Assembly (NCBI RefSeq): GCF_020379485.1
Contig: NC_063434.1
Location: 30,389,401-30,453,400 of the forward strand
DNA length: 64,000 nucleotides
Direction: 5' to 3'
Source: Brassica napus
Taxonomy: Eukaryota; Streptophyta; Magnoliopsida; Brassicales; Brassicaceae
Shown: positions 41,601-52,187 of the stretch, in pieces
How the letters are laid out: the number at the start of each line of letters is the position of its first letter
Position numbering within the stretch: the first letter of the stretch is position 1
Program-made: the position numbers and the translations under genes
Notes under the pieces: generated by a model
Databases searched by the model: none
The model's input: only the letters and a program-made list of their open reading frames with translations
Told to the model about the DNA's origin: nothing

Positions 41601-42050
41601 CTCCATATAAAATATTAGTCTACCAATGTTCGAAAAAACATTCTCCACAAATTTGCAGTTAGAAATCTTGACGTTAACCAACATGCATATATGGATCTTG
41701 CGAGATTGTATTATACCTTGGACGTGCAGTAAAAAATTGATGTTTACAAAAAATATCATTTTGCATCAGGTGTGAGTGTTGATCCAATAGAACAATGCTT
41801 ATAAGAACTCATTTCTCTGTACATAGCAAAAAAGTATAAAAACTGCATCCATAAGAGATCAAGAAACTTGACACTGACCAAAGATATTCAGAAAGCCTGC
41901 CTCCAATAGCACTGCTTGAGTTCTCAGAGCCTCATCGAACCAGCAACCCACGTCGGATCTAAATGGAGACATTATACCTTTAGAGGCCAACCTAAATCAA
42001 AACACAGAACTAATGTAAGGTCAAATACTTTCAAAAATCAACAGACCCAA
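38612..42050. other. Transposon-derived region, no intact gene
   Basis: AT-rich to about 39,890, then a more balanced stretch to 42,050. Short minus-strand frames (for example 40619-40281 and 41119-40724) do not match any family I recognise. A local unit repeats near 40348, 41462 and, in part, 41571. The whole stretch may belong to the Helitron whose 3' end is at 38584. Confidence 0.5.
40348..41609. repeat. Dispersed ~85 bp local repeat, 2.5 copies
   Basis: The order CATTGTGATGAAC...TGCTTG(A/C)AATT-CA(C/G)TC-C-TGCTCCTCTCCATATAGCTGCA occurs at about 40353-40431 and 41469-41551. A partial third copy, AATTGCACTCGCTTTCTCCTCTCCATATA, lies at 41580-41609. The copies are in the same orientation, about 1.1 kb apart. 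Confidence 0.75.
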
Positions 42051-42059
42051 TGTGTGACC

Positions 42060-42500
42060 AAAGTGAAGATTACACTCGACGTGGGTTGCCGTCGAGGAAG
42101 GATCGAAGTCGAAGGCGTCGTAACAGGCCTGAGCCATTTCGCCGGATCATCTCCGATCTGAGAACCGGGTCCATCGGGTCCGTTAACCCGGCCCAATCGT
42201 CTTCTCCTTGGATCTTACGCCACGTGTCTCTAAGCCTCCTCTCTTCCTCGGTTTTCTTATCGCGCCGGCGGAAATCCTCCGCCGTATGCCACTGTTCTCC
42301 ACTGCCGTCGGTTAATCCTTGCTGTTCACGCTCGAGCCTGGAGATGACGGCGGATAAAAATGCCTCGTTGGTTCTAGAGAGAGAAGCTTTCGTAGCTACT
42401 CGGGATCTTTTCTCCAGAAGATGAATGAACAAAGGTTCAGGGAGCTGGTGGTTTTGAACGACAGTGATAGTTCTTCGTGAGAAGGCTGTGAGAAGGAGTG
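42060..42500 (-). pseudogene. Fragment of a chloroplast phospholipase A1 (PLA1-Igamma type)
   Basis: The minus strand encodes ATKASLSRTNEAFLSAVISR, AEDFRRRDKK, DTWRKIQGEDDWAGL and DPMDPVLRSEMIR. This is the N-terminal signature of plastid DAD1-like class-3 lipases, PLA1-Igamma. After SEMIR a deletion of about 5 bp shifts the frame; the true continuation GEMAQACYDAFDFDPSS is legible in another frame, and similarity then stops near 42060. The catalytic lipase domain (GHSLG serine) is absent. It is a captured or decayed fragment, not a gene. The sequence upstream of it (42500-42950) has open minus-strand frames of unknown origin. Confidence 0.85.
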
Positions 42501-42959
42501 GCCGCCATTGTTGAGAATCCTTGCTATGATTCCCAAAACGCAGCCTCTGTCCACTAAATACTTCACCTTGTCACAGTTCATGATTCATAGCTTTTGTCAT
42601 AAGCTACAAACAGAAAATAATATAAAGTATACATAAACAACATAGAATACTATTAAAATTTTTACTTTTTGTATGTATAGATTCTTTTTTCTGAAAAACA
42701 GTTGATTTTGCCTTGTTGTTAGCCATGGATGCGGTGGGTTTTGATTTCCAGAATGTGGAGCCGTTGACAGAGAGAGACGGGAATACAATAGATAGGGTGA
42801 TGCTTGGGGATTTAGGGATTTGAAGTGGAGAGGGAGACAAACAGACTATAATTAAATGATGCATTGAAATGAAAAGAAAGATGAAGAGACGATTAGTTTC
42901 AATCATCAACTTGTTCGCAACGAAGAAGTAGGACAGGTCGAGCTGATGTGGCAACTTAA

Positions 42960-43260
42960 AGCTTTGTGATAGGTTGATTTTTTATGCTTATGTGGACAGC
43001 TTACATGTTGATCTTATTCCTCTTTTATTATTGTTAGATTAGCAATTAATAACTTTTTAAAACCTCGGCCCTCATACTATTGATGAAGATGTTCTAATAC
43101 ACAAAACAAATTTATTCTACTTCGAACAGCAATATATATTTACTCTATTTTTTTTTACAACGATAACTAAACTATGATAAATATTTATTCTACTTTCTTT
43201 TCCATTTTTATTTATTTCCTCTTATTTACTCCAAATGTCCCAACCACAATCTATATGTAC
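42960..43260. other. AT-rich spacer, nothing recognised
   Basis: No coding or structured element was recognised in this stretch. Confidence 0.5.
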
Positions 43261-43269
43261 GTGAAAAAG

Positions 43270-43625
43270 ATAAGACATGTTATAAAGTTTATTTTTAACG
43301 CTAATTTATTATGATATTACAATTATGAGAAATATTAAATAGACGATTCGACAACCGACAATACTATATGCTTTATGAAGATCTACACTTAATTGTGTCA
43401 CTTGAGACGTCTTATGAAAATCCACGTCTGACCGGATTTATTTGCATCATGATGAATATCACTTGTAAGTTTTTTCCGTATTCTCCATAATTGTCTAATA
43501 AATCACTTTTGCCCGGAATTGAACCTTATACCTCATATATAATGTGCAATCCGATTCGAATTCCAGACCTGGGTATAAAAGTCTTTAAACCTTAACCATT
43601 ATGATATGGTACTTCTACAATTTTG
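43270..43625 (-). mobile_element. SINE-like, tRNA-headed element
   Basis: On the minus strand the sequence starts near 43620 with an A-box-like ATAATGGTTAAGG, followed by TACCCAGGTCTGGAATTCG and, near 43530, a perfect box-B sequence GGTTCAATTCC. It continues into an unrelated body and a T/A-rich tail near 43300. Tandem polymerase III promoter boxes, short length and absence of a reading frame suggest a SINE. Target duplications were not resolved, so the ends are approximate. Confidence 0.45.
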
Positions 43626-43723
43626 TTATGCACATGAAAAATGATTCATTGGTGAATTATGTTAATATTGGTGATTAATTATGTTTAAGTTTACTATTAT
43701 TTTTTACCAAAGCATCAAAATTT

Positions 43724-43740
43724 GGCCCATCGCGAGCCCA
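43724..43740. promoter_or_regulatory. Paired site II motifs upstream of the complex I 17.2 kDa gene
   Basis: GGCCCA (43724-43729) and AGCCCA (43735-43740), about 160-175 bp upstream of the start codon. TGGGCC/T elements are typical of nuclear genes for plant respiratory-chain subunits. Confidence 0.55.
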
Positions 43741-43898
43741 TCTAGGCGAACCATGTAAAGCACAAAACCCAACAAATCAAAACCGTGCGTTTTTAGGAAA
43801 TGTGTTTTTTTTTTTTCATTGTATCTGTCGGTTGTTGTTTCGACGTCGAAATCGAATCCAGGCTAGACTCCGAGCGAGAGAGGTGAAGAGGAACAGCG

Positions 43899-45713
43899 AT
43901 GGCATTGACGGTGGCGAAGAGTGCGTTGGAGACGATTAGAGAGAAAGGTCTCGGTGGCTTTCTCAGGATGATCCGTGAAGAAGGCTTCCTGTAAGCTCTT
44001 CTTCCTCTTTCTCAGCTTATTTCATTTTGCGATCTCCTGGATTTGATTGAATCCTGTAAAACCTAGCAATTGGGTTCTTAATACAATCTATCATGTTCTA
44101 ATTGGTTCATTTCAATTTTTTGTTTACCTGATTACAGGAGATGCCTACCAGATGGGAACCTCTTGTAAGCATCTATCTCTTATATTTACTGTTTCCCATC
44201 TTTAGAGATTATTTTAAAAATATTATTCAATTGATTGTTCAAGAATCACAATAGAGTTGAAAGGTAGTGTAGTTTAGTTTAAGTTGAATATGTTTTTCTA
44301 ATAGGCTCTCTACATAATTGGTGAATTTGGCCGCATTAACATCAACCTTGCTTAAAGATCATTTCTTTTATGCATGCTTTGAATATATGGAGCTTGAATT
44401 AACGTTTTTTAGATTTTTAATACAGGGATGTTGTGCATATGAATGTTAGATTTTGCAAAATATAACATCATTGGATTCAAGTATTTGCTTAGTAGTGTCA
44501 TTGGTTCTGCCATTACTGATAACTATGATTATATACTACTTTGCTTTTGCTTAACATCATGACATCCGTCTTTTGTTCGCTTGCTGATTCCGATTGTTAG
44601 TGTATCACATAATATACTTGAATATTGTGTTTTATTTCCACCTTCTTTTTGTTTGGCCTTGCTGTTGAGTCATAGTTTCTGATCAGTATAAGTTTTGGTG
44701 TCTCTTGTTTGATCATTCAAGGCAAACTAAAATACACAACATTGGAGCAACTCTTGTTGGTGTGGACAAGTTCGGTAACAAATACTACCAGAAGCTCGGT
44801 GATACTCAATACGGTACGCATTTCTTTCTAATAACTTTTTTTTTTCTAATAACTTGATGCGTTGTTGCCTGTTTAAAACCATGCTTTTGCTAAATATAAA
44901 ACCATGCTTTTGCTAAATACTGATGCCACTATAGGATTCATGATACCTGATATCTCTCTTCCAATAAACTTTATATAGTTGACTTCAGATGTCTTGTCTA
45001 CTTTTGAATTGTAGCATTTGGTTTAACCATGGAACCTTTTTATCCAAATAGCTTCCGTTATTTGCTAGATCACAGCATAATCTGATGTCTCAGTAAATTC
45101 GGAGTAAGATTAGTTGAGCCTTTTAACCTAATCCACCAGAGATTTGTATAGCCTTGTTTAGAAATGCCTAAGTTGTTATCGAAGTAAAATCAAATCCAGT
45201 CTATGTGATAGTTTTGAGGATATACGTGCTCAACTTCTCCCTTAAATGATCTTTTATCTGTTGAAGACATTGTGGTGAAACTATGAATGTGTATATAAAG
45301 AGTGTTTAGCCAATTTGATTTTACATTGAGTCACTTCACTAACAGGTAGACACAGATGGGTAGAGTACGCATCCAAGGATCGTTACAACGCATCTCAAGT
45401 ACCAGCGGAATGGCACGGATGGCTTCATTTCATCACTGATCACACTGGAGATGAGGTATGAATAAAGCCAATTCCAAATCCGCTATCTCGGGTAGTAAAT
45501 AAGTTGCTTACTAACTTGAAAACAAACAATGTCTCTCTTTCTTTCTGTTTGAAGCTGTTGAGTCAGAAACCGAAGAGGTATGGGATTGAGCATAGAGAGA
45601 ACTTCTCAGGAGAAGGTGATGCATACATTTACCATTCTAAAGGACATACCTTGAACCCGGGGCAAAAGAACTGGACTCGTTACCAACCTTGGGTTCCCAC
45701 CAAGACCAAGTAA
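43899..45713 (+). CDS. Mitochondrial complex I 17.2 kDa subunit (NDUFA12/B17.2), 5 exons
   Basis: Predicted 159-aa protein. Exons are 43899-43990, 44138-44164 (only 27 nt), 44722-44813, 45346-45455 and 45555-45713, all in frame. It starts MALTVAKSALETIREKGLGG. The family core includes LVGVDKFGNKYYQKL, then RHRWVEYA and VPAEWHGWLHFITDHTGDE (B17.2 signature WHGWLH), and it ends NWTRYQPWVPTKTK. NDUFA12 sits on the matrix arm of NADH:ubiquinone oxidoreductase and helps anchor the N module. It is a structural subunit with no catalytic residues. The length matches At3g03100 as remembered. The tiny second exon is confirmed by frame continuity across both splice junctions (LRCLPDGNLLQTKI). Confidence 0.95.
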
Positions 45714-46567
45714 GAACGTGAGAGCTCTGGTTGATGCGCTCTGAGAATCTCTCTGAGTGATTTGTTGTCCTGTTTCTGTCTCTTGAATAGATTTGTTGTT
45801 CTGTTTCTGTCTCTTGAATAAAAGCAAACTTTTTTGGATCTAAAGCTGAACAATTGGTATTTATGTGAATTGTATAATTGTTGTTATGCTGTTTCATCTA
45901 ATATTTGCTTGCTTAAGCTTTACTTCATCACCTCTAGAGAGGAGTGTAGAGGACTAAATAAAATATTATTTTGAAAAACAATTTTGTCAATTATAATTTA
46001 CAACCTTGTAGATTAGTTAAAGATTTGTATATTAATCAACGTAAATTACAGAAATAAATTATGCAGACATAAGTAAATTACAATGGCCCTAGTGGTACAA
46101 ACATGAGAATATGCTCCATATGATAAAAAACCCCAAATTAGAATTTATGGCTGAAAACGAAGAAAAATATCTTGCACCAAGATATTAAAACGAAGGTAGA
46201 TATTTTTTTTGAAAACGGGATATTCTAATTGTCGGCTTTACAAAAAAAAAATTGAATAGCACATAAAATATGTTTTGTAAAAAAAATTAATCTGGTTAAG
46301 ACATAAGACAAAAAAAAAACAATTAGATTCTGACCACAGAAAACAATGTATTAAAGGAAACTAATCGGGTGAGAGTAAACAGTGATCCTCCTCCTAATTT
46401 GAAATGTCCGTTGACAGTTATTATAACACTGGCACAAATGGTCGTCTTCTCTCTTCCTCACAATTCTCACCTCTGCAAAAACAAACCTCGTTGAGCTCAA
46501 AAAGACAAAAGTCCTCTGTACAAACCCAGAGAGCGAGTTCCTCTATCTCTGTCTCCCTGCCGCAGCC
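45714..46567. other. Spacer and VGT1 5' region
   Basis: Contains the 3' untranslated region of the complex I gene (with ATTTGTTGT-TCTGTTTCTGTCTCTTGAATA duplicated near 45762 and 45790), an AT-rich stretch, and from about 46390 the probable leader of VGT1. No further gene was seen. Confidence 0.55.
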
Positions 46568-49500
46568 ATGGTGTTTGATTCCGAGAAGCAATCGATCGCT
46601 TCTCTTGGACAGGTCTCAAACTTCTCTTTCACACATCTTCGTTTGATATTCTCTCTAGTTTTCTCCGTTCACCGACAAAAAAAACTATACTAGATTTTTC
46701 TTCTTTGAGTTTTGAAAATTAGTTTGAATCTCCATGTAATAAGTGCAACTTGGCTTAACTGGGATGTAAATTTGTAAGCATGAGATTAGACCTTAGCCTT
46801 ATTGATTTTGAATAAAAATGAATATTATTAAATCATGTATGATGTATCTGAAACTGGTGTTGCTGTGTAAGGTTGGTGATTCATCTTCAGGTGGGATTAA
46901 CTCAGTCAAAGAGCCTCTGATTAAGGAGAATCACCACAGCCCAGAAGACTACTCTGTTCTTGCAGCCATTCCTCCGTGAGTTCTTTTTTGTCCTTTTCCT
47001 TTGTTAATGTTAGGTAGTCATTAATACAGTGGTCCCTGAAAGATTGTGGTTGCTATTCACAGATTATTGCCAATGTTTCTGCTAAAAAAGCAAGTGTTTG
47101 GTTTGCACATGATCTATGTCTGAAAGCATACTAAGTAAACATTTATTGCACAGGTTTCTCTTTCCAGCTCTTGGAGCTTTGCTTTTTGGTTACGAGATTG
47201 GTGCTACTTCTTGTGCAATTATCTCTATTAAGGTAATGCCTTAACCTTTTGGCCTAAAATGACTGTGTTACATAGTTCACACCTGTATCTGCAGTGCCAT
47301 TGAGTTTCCTTGAATTTCATATGTATTTGTTTATTGTTAATTACTCTGTTTTTTTTTTGCCTTACTGTACAGTCTCCTACGCTAAGTGGGATCTCATGGT
47401 ACACCTTGTCTCCAGTGGATGTTGGTATCATTGTGAGTTTTGGCCTTTCTTGGTTCTTCCACATGTTGGCTATTGCATTAAATTTTTGTTATTGTTTCCT
47501 CCTTATAGGAGCTGTGGTCCAAATACATTTGCTAACACTATTATTAAACGTTTGTGCAGACTAGTGGCTCACTGTACGGTGCCTTAATTGGATCCATTGT
47601 GGCATTTAGTATTGCCGACACTATAGGTTTGCTTTCTATCTAATTTACTTATCCTGTGACATAGCAGCATCTCCATCTGAATGAAATTAAATTAATACTT
47701 TCAAGGAAGAAGAAAGGAGCTGATCTTGGCTGCATTCTTGTATGTTGTTGGAGCCATTGTGACTTCACTAGCACCTGTCTTCTCTGTCCTGATAATTGGA
47801 CGGCTTATGTACGGCGTTGGGATTGGACTGGTAATATTTGACTCAGCCGTTTAATTATATTTTATATATTGGCTCTTTGTTTGATTCAGATTAAGATGTT
47901 TTTTTTCTATGAGATTCATGCAGCTTTGGAGTACACTCCTTAGGCTTTTTCGTTAGCTTTGAAAGCTGATATGTTCTTATATATTGTAGACAATGCACGC
48001 TGCTCCAATGTACATTGCGGAGACTTCACCAAGTCAGATACGTGGACGGATGATATCACTAAAGGAGTTCTCAACCGTCATTGGTATGGTTGTAAGTTCT
48101 CAAAGGCTCTTTGGATATCAAAAATTTATTGCTCAGTTTTGAAGTTACAGAATGAAACTGACACATGGTAATTTTTGAAGGGAGGTTATGGGATCGGTAG
48201 CCTCTGGGTTACTGTTATATCTGGGTGGCGTTACATGTACGCAACGATCATCCCTGTGCCAGTTATCATGGGGATTGGAATGTGTTGGCTACCAGCATCC
48301 CCTAGGTGGCTTTTACTTCGCTCTCTCCAGGGGAAAGGCAACGTGGAGAGCCTTCAACAGGCTGCGATCAGGTCTCTTCGCCGTCTTAGAGGGTCTGTTG
48401 TTGTTGACTCAGCTGTTGAACAAGTGGACGAGATCTTGGCTGAGCTTTCCTCTGTGGGTGAGGGTAAAGAAGCTACGCTTGGTGAAATATTTCAAGGAAA
48501 GTGCTTGAAGGCTCTCACTATAGCTGGAGGTTTAGTCTTGTTGCAACAGGTTGGTGCAGTTATTTCATCAAATGTTTCTAGGAGAAAGAGTGATAGCTAA
48601 TATATGTTTTTTTTCAAATGGTTACAGATCACTGGGCAACCAAGTGTACTTTACTATGCACCATCAATACTACAGGTTATCTTTTCATTCTCAAATAATA
48701 TATGTTCTCTTTTTATTTTTAAGTAAGATAACTTATTGATTTGTACCACTAACATTACATGTTTTAGACTGCTGGCTTCTCTGCTGCAACTGATGCAACT
48801 AGGATCTCAATTCTACTCGGTCTATTGAAGGTATTGATATGCTTTGTAGTACATTCTCTGGTTAAAACTGGTTTATTCTTGTGAACTAGTTTTTCTGCAG
48901 CAAAGGTGTTTTATATGTTTCCTTTTGAAGACTTTAACGTGGTACTTTAATGTTTGCAGTTGGTTATGACTGGGGTTGCTGTTGTAGTGATTGACAAACT
49001 TGGAAGGAGGCCTTTACTTTTTGGTGGTGTTAGTGGCATGGTTTGTCCTCTGTCTTCTTCACTCTTGTCTCTTTCTTTCTTTGTTGTCTTAGCCGCTTGT
49101 GTGTTTCTAATTGCCTAACAGGTGATCTCATTGTTCCTCTTGGGATCCTACTACATCTTTTATAATACTGTACCGGCTGTTGCTGTAGTTGCATTGCTAC
49201 TATATGTGGGCTGCTATCAGGTTGACCTTCCTTACATATTTTTGTAATTAAGGTTCCACTCTTGGAAATCATATCTTGTTTATTTTTTTATACAATCTAA
49301 AAAAAGGTTTAACATCAATCTTGCAGTTATCCTTTGGCCCTATTGGTTGGTTGATGATCTCAGAGATATTTCCTTTAAAATTAAGAGGTAGAGGAATCAG
49401 CATAGCAGTCCTTGTGAATTTCGGCACAAACGCACTTGTCACATTCGCTTTCTCACCTTTAAAGGTAAACATTCCAGAACCAAGAAACTCCTCAGTATAT

Positions 49501-49776
49501 ATATTCTTGCAGTACAACGTAGCTGTAACTTTGGAATAACATTTTTCACTAGAGGTTCCCCCATTTAGCTCCTAGCTAACCAACTCAAAGATTGTTTCTG
49601 AGGTACAATCCTTTATGCTAACTAGAGGTTTTTGTTTTATGCAGGAGCTGTTTGGAGCAGGAGTATTGTTCTTTGGATTTGGAGTGATATGTGTACTGTC
49701 TCTTTTCTTCATATACTTCATTGTACCTGAGACAAAGGGTCTCACTCTTGAAGAGATTGAAGCCAAATGTCTCTAA
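46568..49776 (+). CDS. VGT1: Vacuolar glucose transporter (VGT1), 14 exons
   Basis: Predicted 503-aa major-facilitator sugar porter. Exons: 46568-46612, 46872-46975, 47154-47232, 47373-47432, 47560-47626, 47706-47830, 47990-48091, 48181-48549, 48628-48675, 48768-48830, 48960-49040, 49122-49220, 49327-49464 and 49645-49776, all in frame. Family motifs are present: FGYEIGATS in helix 1, SIADTIGRRKELI between helices 2 and 3, GRLMYGVGIG, PASPRWLLLR after helix 6, QQITGQPSVLYYAPSI in helix 7, DKLGRRPLL, and PETKGLTLEEIE at the C-terminus. Twelve membrane helices are expected. In Arabidopsis the protein sits in the tonoplast and imports glucose into the vacuole by proton antiport. The N-terminus has ENHHSPEDYSVLAA before helix 1. 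Length equals At3g03090 as remembered. Confidence 0.95.
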
Positions 49777-50437
49777 AAAAAGGTCTTCCTCATCTTAGCT
49801 CCGTTTTCACTGATGATGCTTCATTTCTTGAGGCTCTGAATGGCAAACGCAGCAAACTCAAGTGGGCGTAGCCATTTTACCGCGGAATTGGTGAGTGCAG
49901 CCTCGCGCGGTAAACGTTTTGGTGCGTTGTTGACCAACTTTTAAAATTTAAATATGTTCTTAATATGTTATCTATAATGCAAAAAGCCACCCATCTATTT
50001 TTTGTTCTGTTGCACCTTATTCTTTTTGTGTATTTTTGTTGTGATTGTCCATATAAACAACAATATTTTTCTTTAGTAAGATATGAGATATGAAATTGAA
50101 AATAAACCAACTCTTAAATATTTCCTTAACATTGAGAACATTTGATAGAAAAACAAAAATCAAACAAAATTTGGTTACCAAAGAAAACCGGCTAAACCAA
50201 AACCAGAACTCTTATATATAAACCAAGTTCACTGAAAGATTCTAGCAGGAAGCAACCAAAAAAACTTTGGAAACTAACTACAATTTCTGGACTTAAATAG
50301 GTGTAAATGGGCTTTTATAAACTTTATGGGCCATTTTTATAACTAAAGCCCAAGTCGTTGTTGCTGGTTCTCTCTCTCTCTCTTTGCAAGGAGACTTCCT
50401 CTGATTTTCCTTTTTGTAGAGAAGCAAAAAAAAAACA
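49777..50437. promoter_or_regulatory. Spacer with promoter of the complex I 13 kDa gene
   Basis: From VGT1's 3' end to the next start codon. It contains a short inverted repeat (TTACCGCGG near 49877, CGCGCGGTAA near 49903). Three site II motifs occur at 50308-50313 (TGGGCT), 50327-50332 (TGGGCC) and 50347-50352 (AGCCCA), 85-130 bp before the ATG, and a CT microsatellite lies at about 50370-50384 in the leader. Confidence 0.6.
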
Positions 50438-51759
50438 ATGGCGTCGAAGCTCTTGAAAGCCCTAATCCGATCGCAGATTCTTCCATCGACGAGGAGGCAC
50501 TTCAGTGCACCGGTTACCACCCAGCTCGGCGAGCCAACAGACGATCTAGTCGGAAACCACACCAAAAAATGGATGCAGGTACGTACATCTTCCTTTCTCT
50601 CCCTAACCGCCTCATTTGTGTGAATTGTTGGTATCCCCGATGAAGATTAGATCGCGATTTGCTCATTACATAGAGTAGTCGATTCGTTTTTGCTGAAAGT
50701 TCGTCAAAGGTTTCTGGATTCGTGGAACTGTGTTTACTGGATTGTAATTGGATTGTAGAAATCAAATCATAAGGTATCCTATCATTTTCGCTAATTTTCC
50801 TTAGTGAATTTGATTAAATGAAGATACAATTTTCTATGTTGGATCAGAATTTATGGAGACGTGATATCATTCTTTGAATCTGCTCAGATGATTTTTTTTT
50901 TTTCGAATATTGAGAATATGTTCTTGAGGGGATTAAAACTACATGTGCAAGTTTGCCAAAAGGGCTGAGGGCACAGAATAAGACTAGGCACTTTAGATAG
51001 CTTTAGTATGAAGTAGATAAGTGTTCTCATGGTGTACTATCTTTGATGGCTTATTGTTGTGGGCATCAGCTTATAATATATGTATTTGCTATTGTGATTT
51101 GATTCTGCAACTCCCTGAGTCTAATAAGTGAAAAATAATAATTCAATGATTGCATGGCATAACCAATAGTCCAATCATCACATTCGTTAGCTTAATAGCC
51201 TTCTGGCTTGGATTGGAATCACTTCCTTTTACTGATGAATCCTGTGAGCTTGAAAATTTTACACATGTTAGTTTACAGTTTAGCTCTCTATGTTTGTTAG
51301 TCGACAGTTTCGTTTGAGCTCTCTCCTTTAGCTGTACGTCACTTCTCTTTGTTAGTTAACAGTTTTGTATTGGTTCTTTTCTGGTAAATTATGAAGTTTC
51401 GTCACTTAATCACTTCCTTGGTGGTTTTGCAATAACGTGGCTAAAGAAGTTAATATATAACAGGATTTAAGCAAGAAGTCACCAATGGAACTGATCAACG
51501 AGGTCCCACCTATCAAAGTCAAAGGAAGGACTGCTGCTTGTGAAGGAGGTTTGTTTCCTCTTCTCATCACTGGCCTAAAGTTATTTTGATTTTGTGATTA
51601 TACCAAACTGGAAGTTGATTTAATTATGGACTTTGATATAACATTGCAGACACCAATCCAGCACTCGGTCATCCAATTGAGTTCATTTGCCTCGACCTAC
51701 ACGAGCCTGCCGTCTGCAAGTACTGTGGCCTTCGCTATGTTCAAGATCATCATCACTAA
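50438..51759 (+). CDS. Mitochondrial complex I 13 kDa subunit (NDUFS6-type), 3 exons
   Basis: Predicted 111-aa protein. Exons are 50438-50578, 51464-51548 and 51650-51759, in frame. The N-terminus MASKLLKALIRSQILPSTRR is basic and hydroxylated without acidic residues, suiting a mitochondrial presequence. The C-terminal CHCC zinc-binding domain shows GHPIEFICLDLHEPAVCKYC, then GLRYVQDHHH. The zinc ligands are one Cys before LDLHE, the His in LDLHE and the CKYC pair. NDUFS6 lies at the N-module interface of complex I near NDUFA12. Length suits the Arabidopsis protein At3g03070. Intron 1 is 885 bp and shows nothing unusual. Confidence 0.93.
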
Positions 51760-52187
51760 GAGCAACATTCTGAAAATCAAGAAAAATCCTCAGTCTCTAT
51801 TTCTTCTCCTTTTTATTGCATTGTCAAGTTTGTGTGATGCTCCGACATCTTCAGATATTCATATCTAATAAAGGATTCGATCAATCTTTGATTATGTCTG
51901 ACCTCACTGTCTTTTACATGTCACCGAGAATTTGCTATATAACCAGTGTCGAGCTTGTTTCCTCTTGGAAAAAAAAATATTAGTGTCGACAAAATCTCGA
52001 TTTTTATTAGTACAATAATTTAAGCTATGCTAAAAGCAAATTAACTTAAACTGTAACACAAGGGTACAACAAGACCTCTCTCCTTGACCAAAAAGGAGTA
52101 ACAATAGTGTTGAAATCTCTTTTCGTTTTGCTTCTTTTAAAAAGTGTGAAGGTGAGACCAACTTGATTAACTTACACATCAAAAATC
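51760..52187. other. Convergent 3' spacer
   Basis: Tail-to-tail spacer between the 13 kDa subunit gene (plus) and the ATAD3-like gene (minus). It holds the two 3' untranslated regions and no further gene. Confidence 0.6.

Noticed and set aside
42070..42432. Intact phospholipase gene
   Set aside because: Only the N-terminal part is present. A deletion breaks frame after SEMIR and the catalytic domain is missing.
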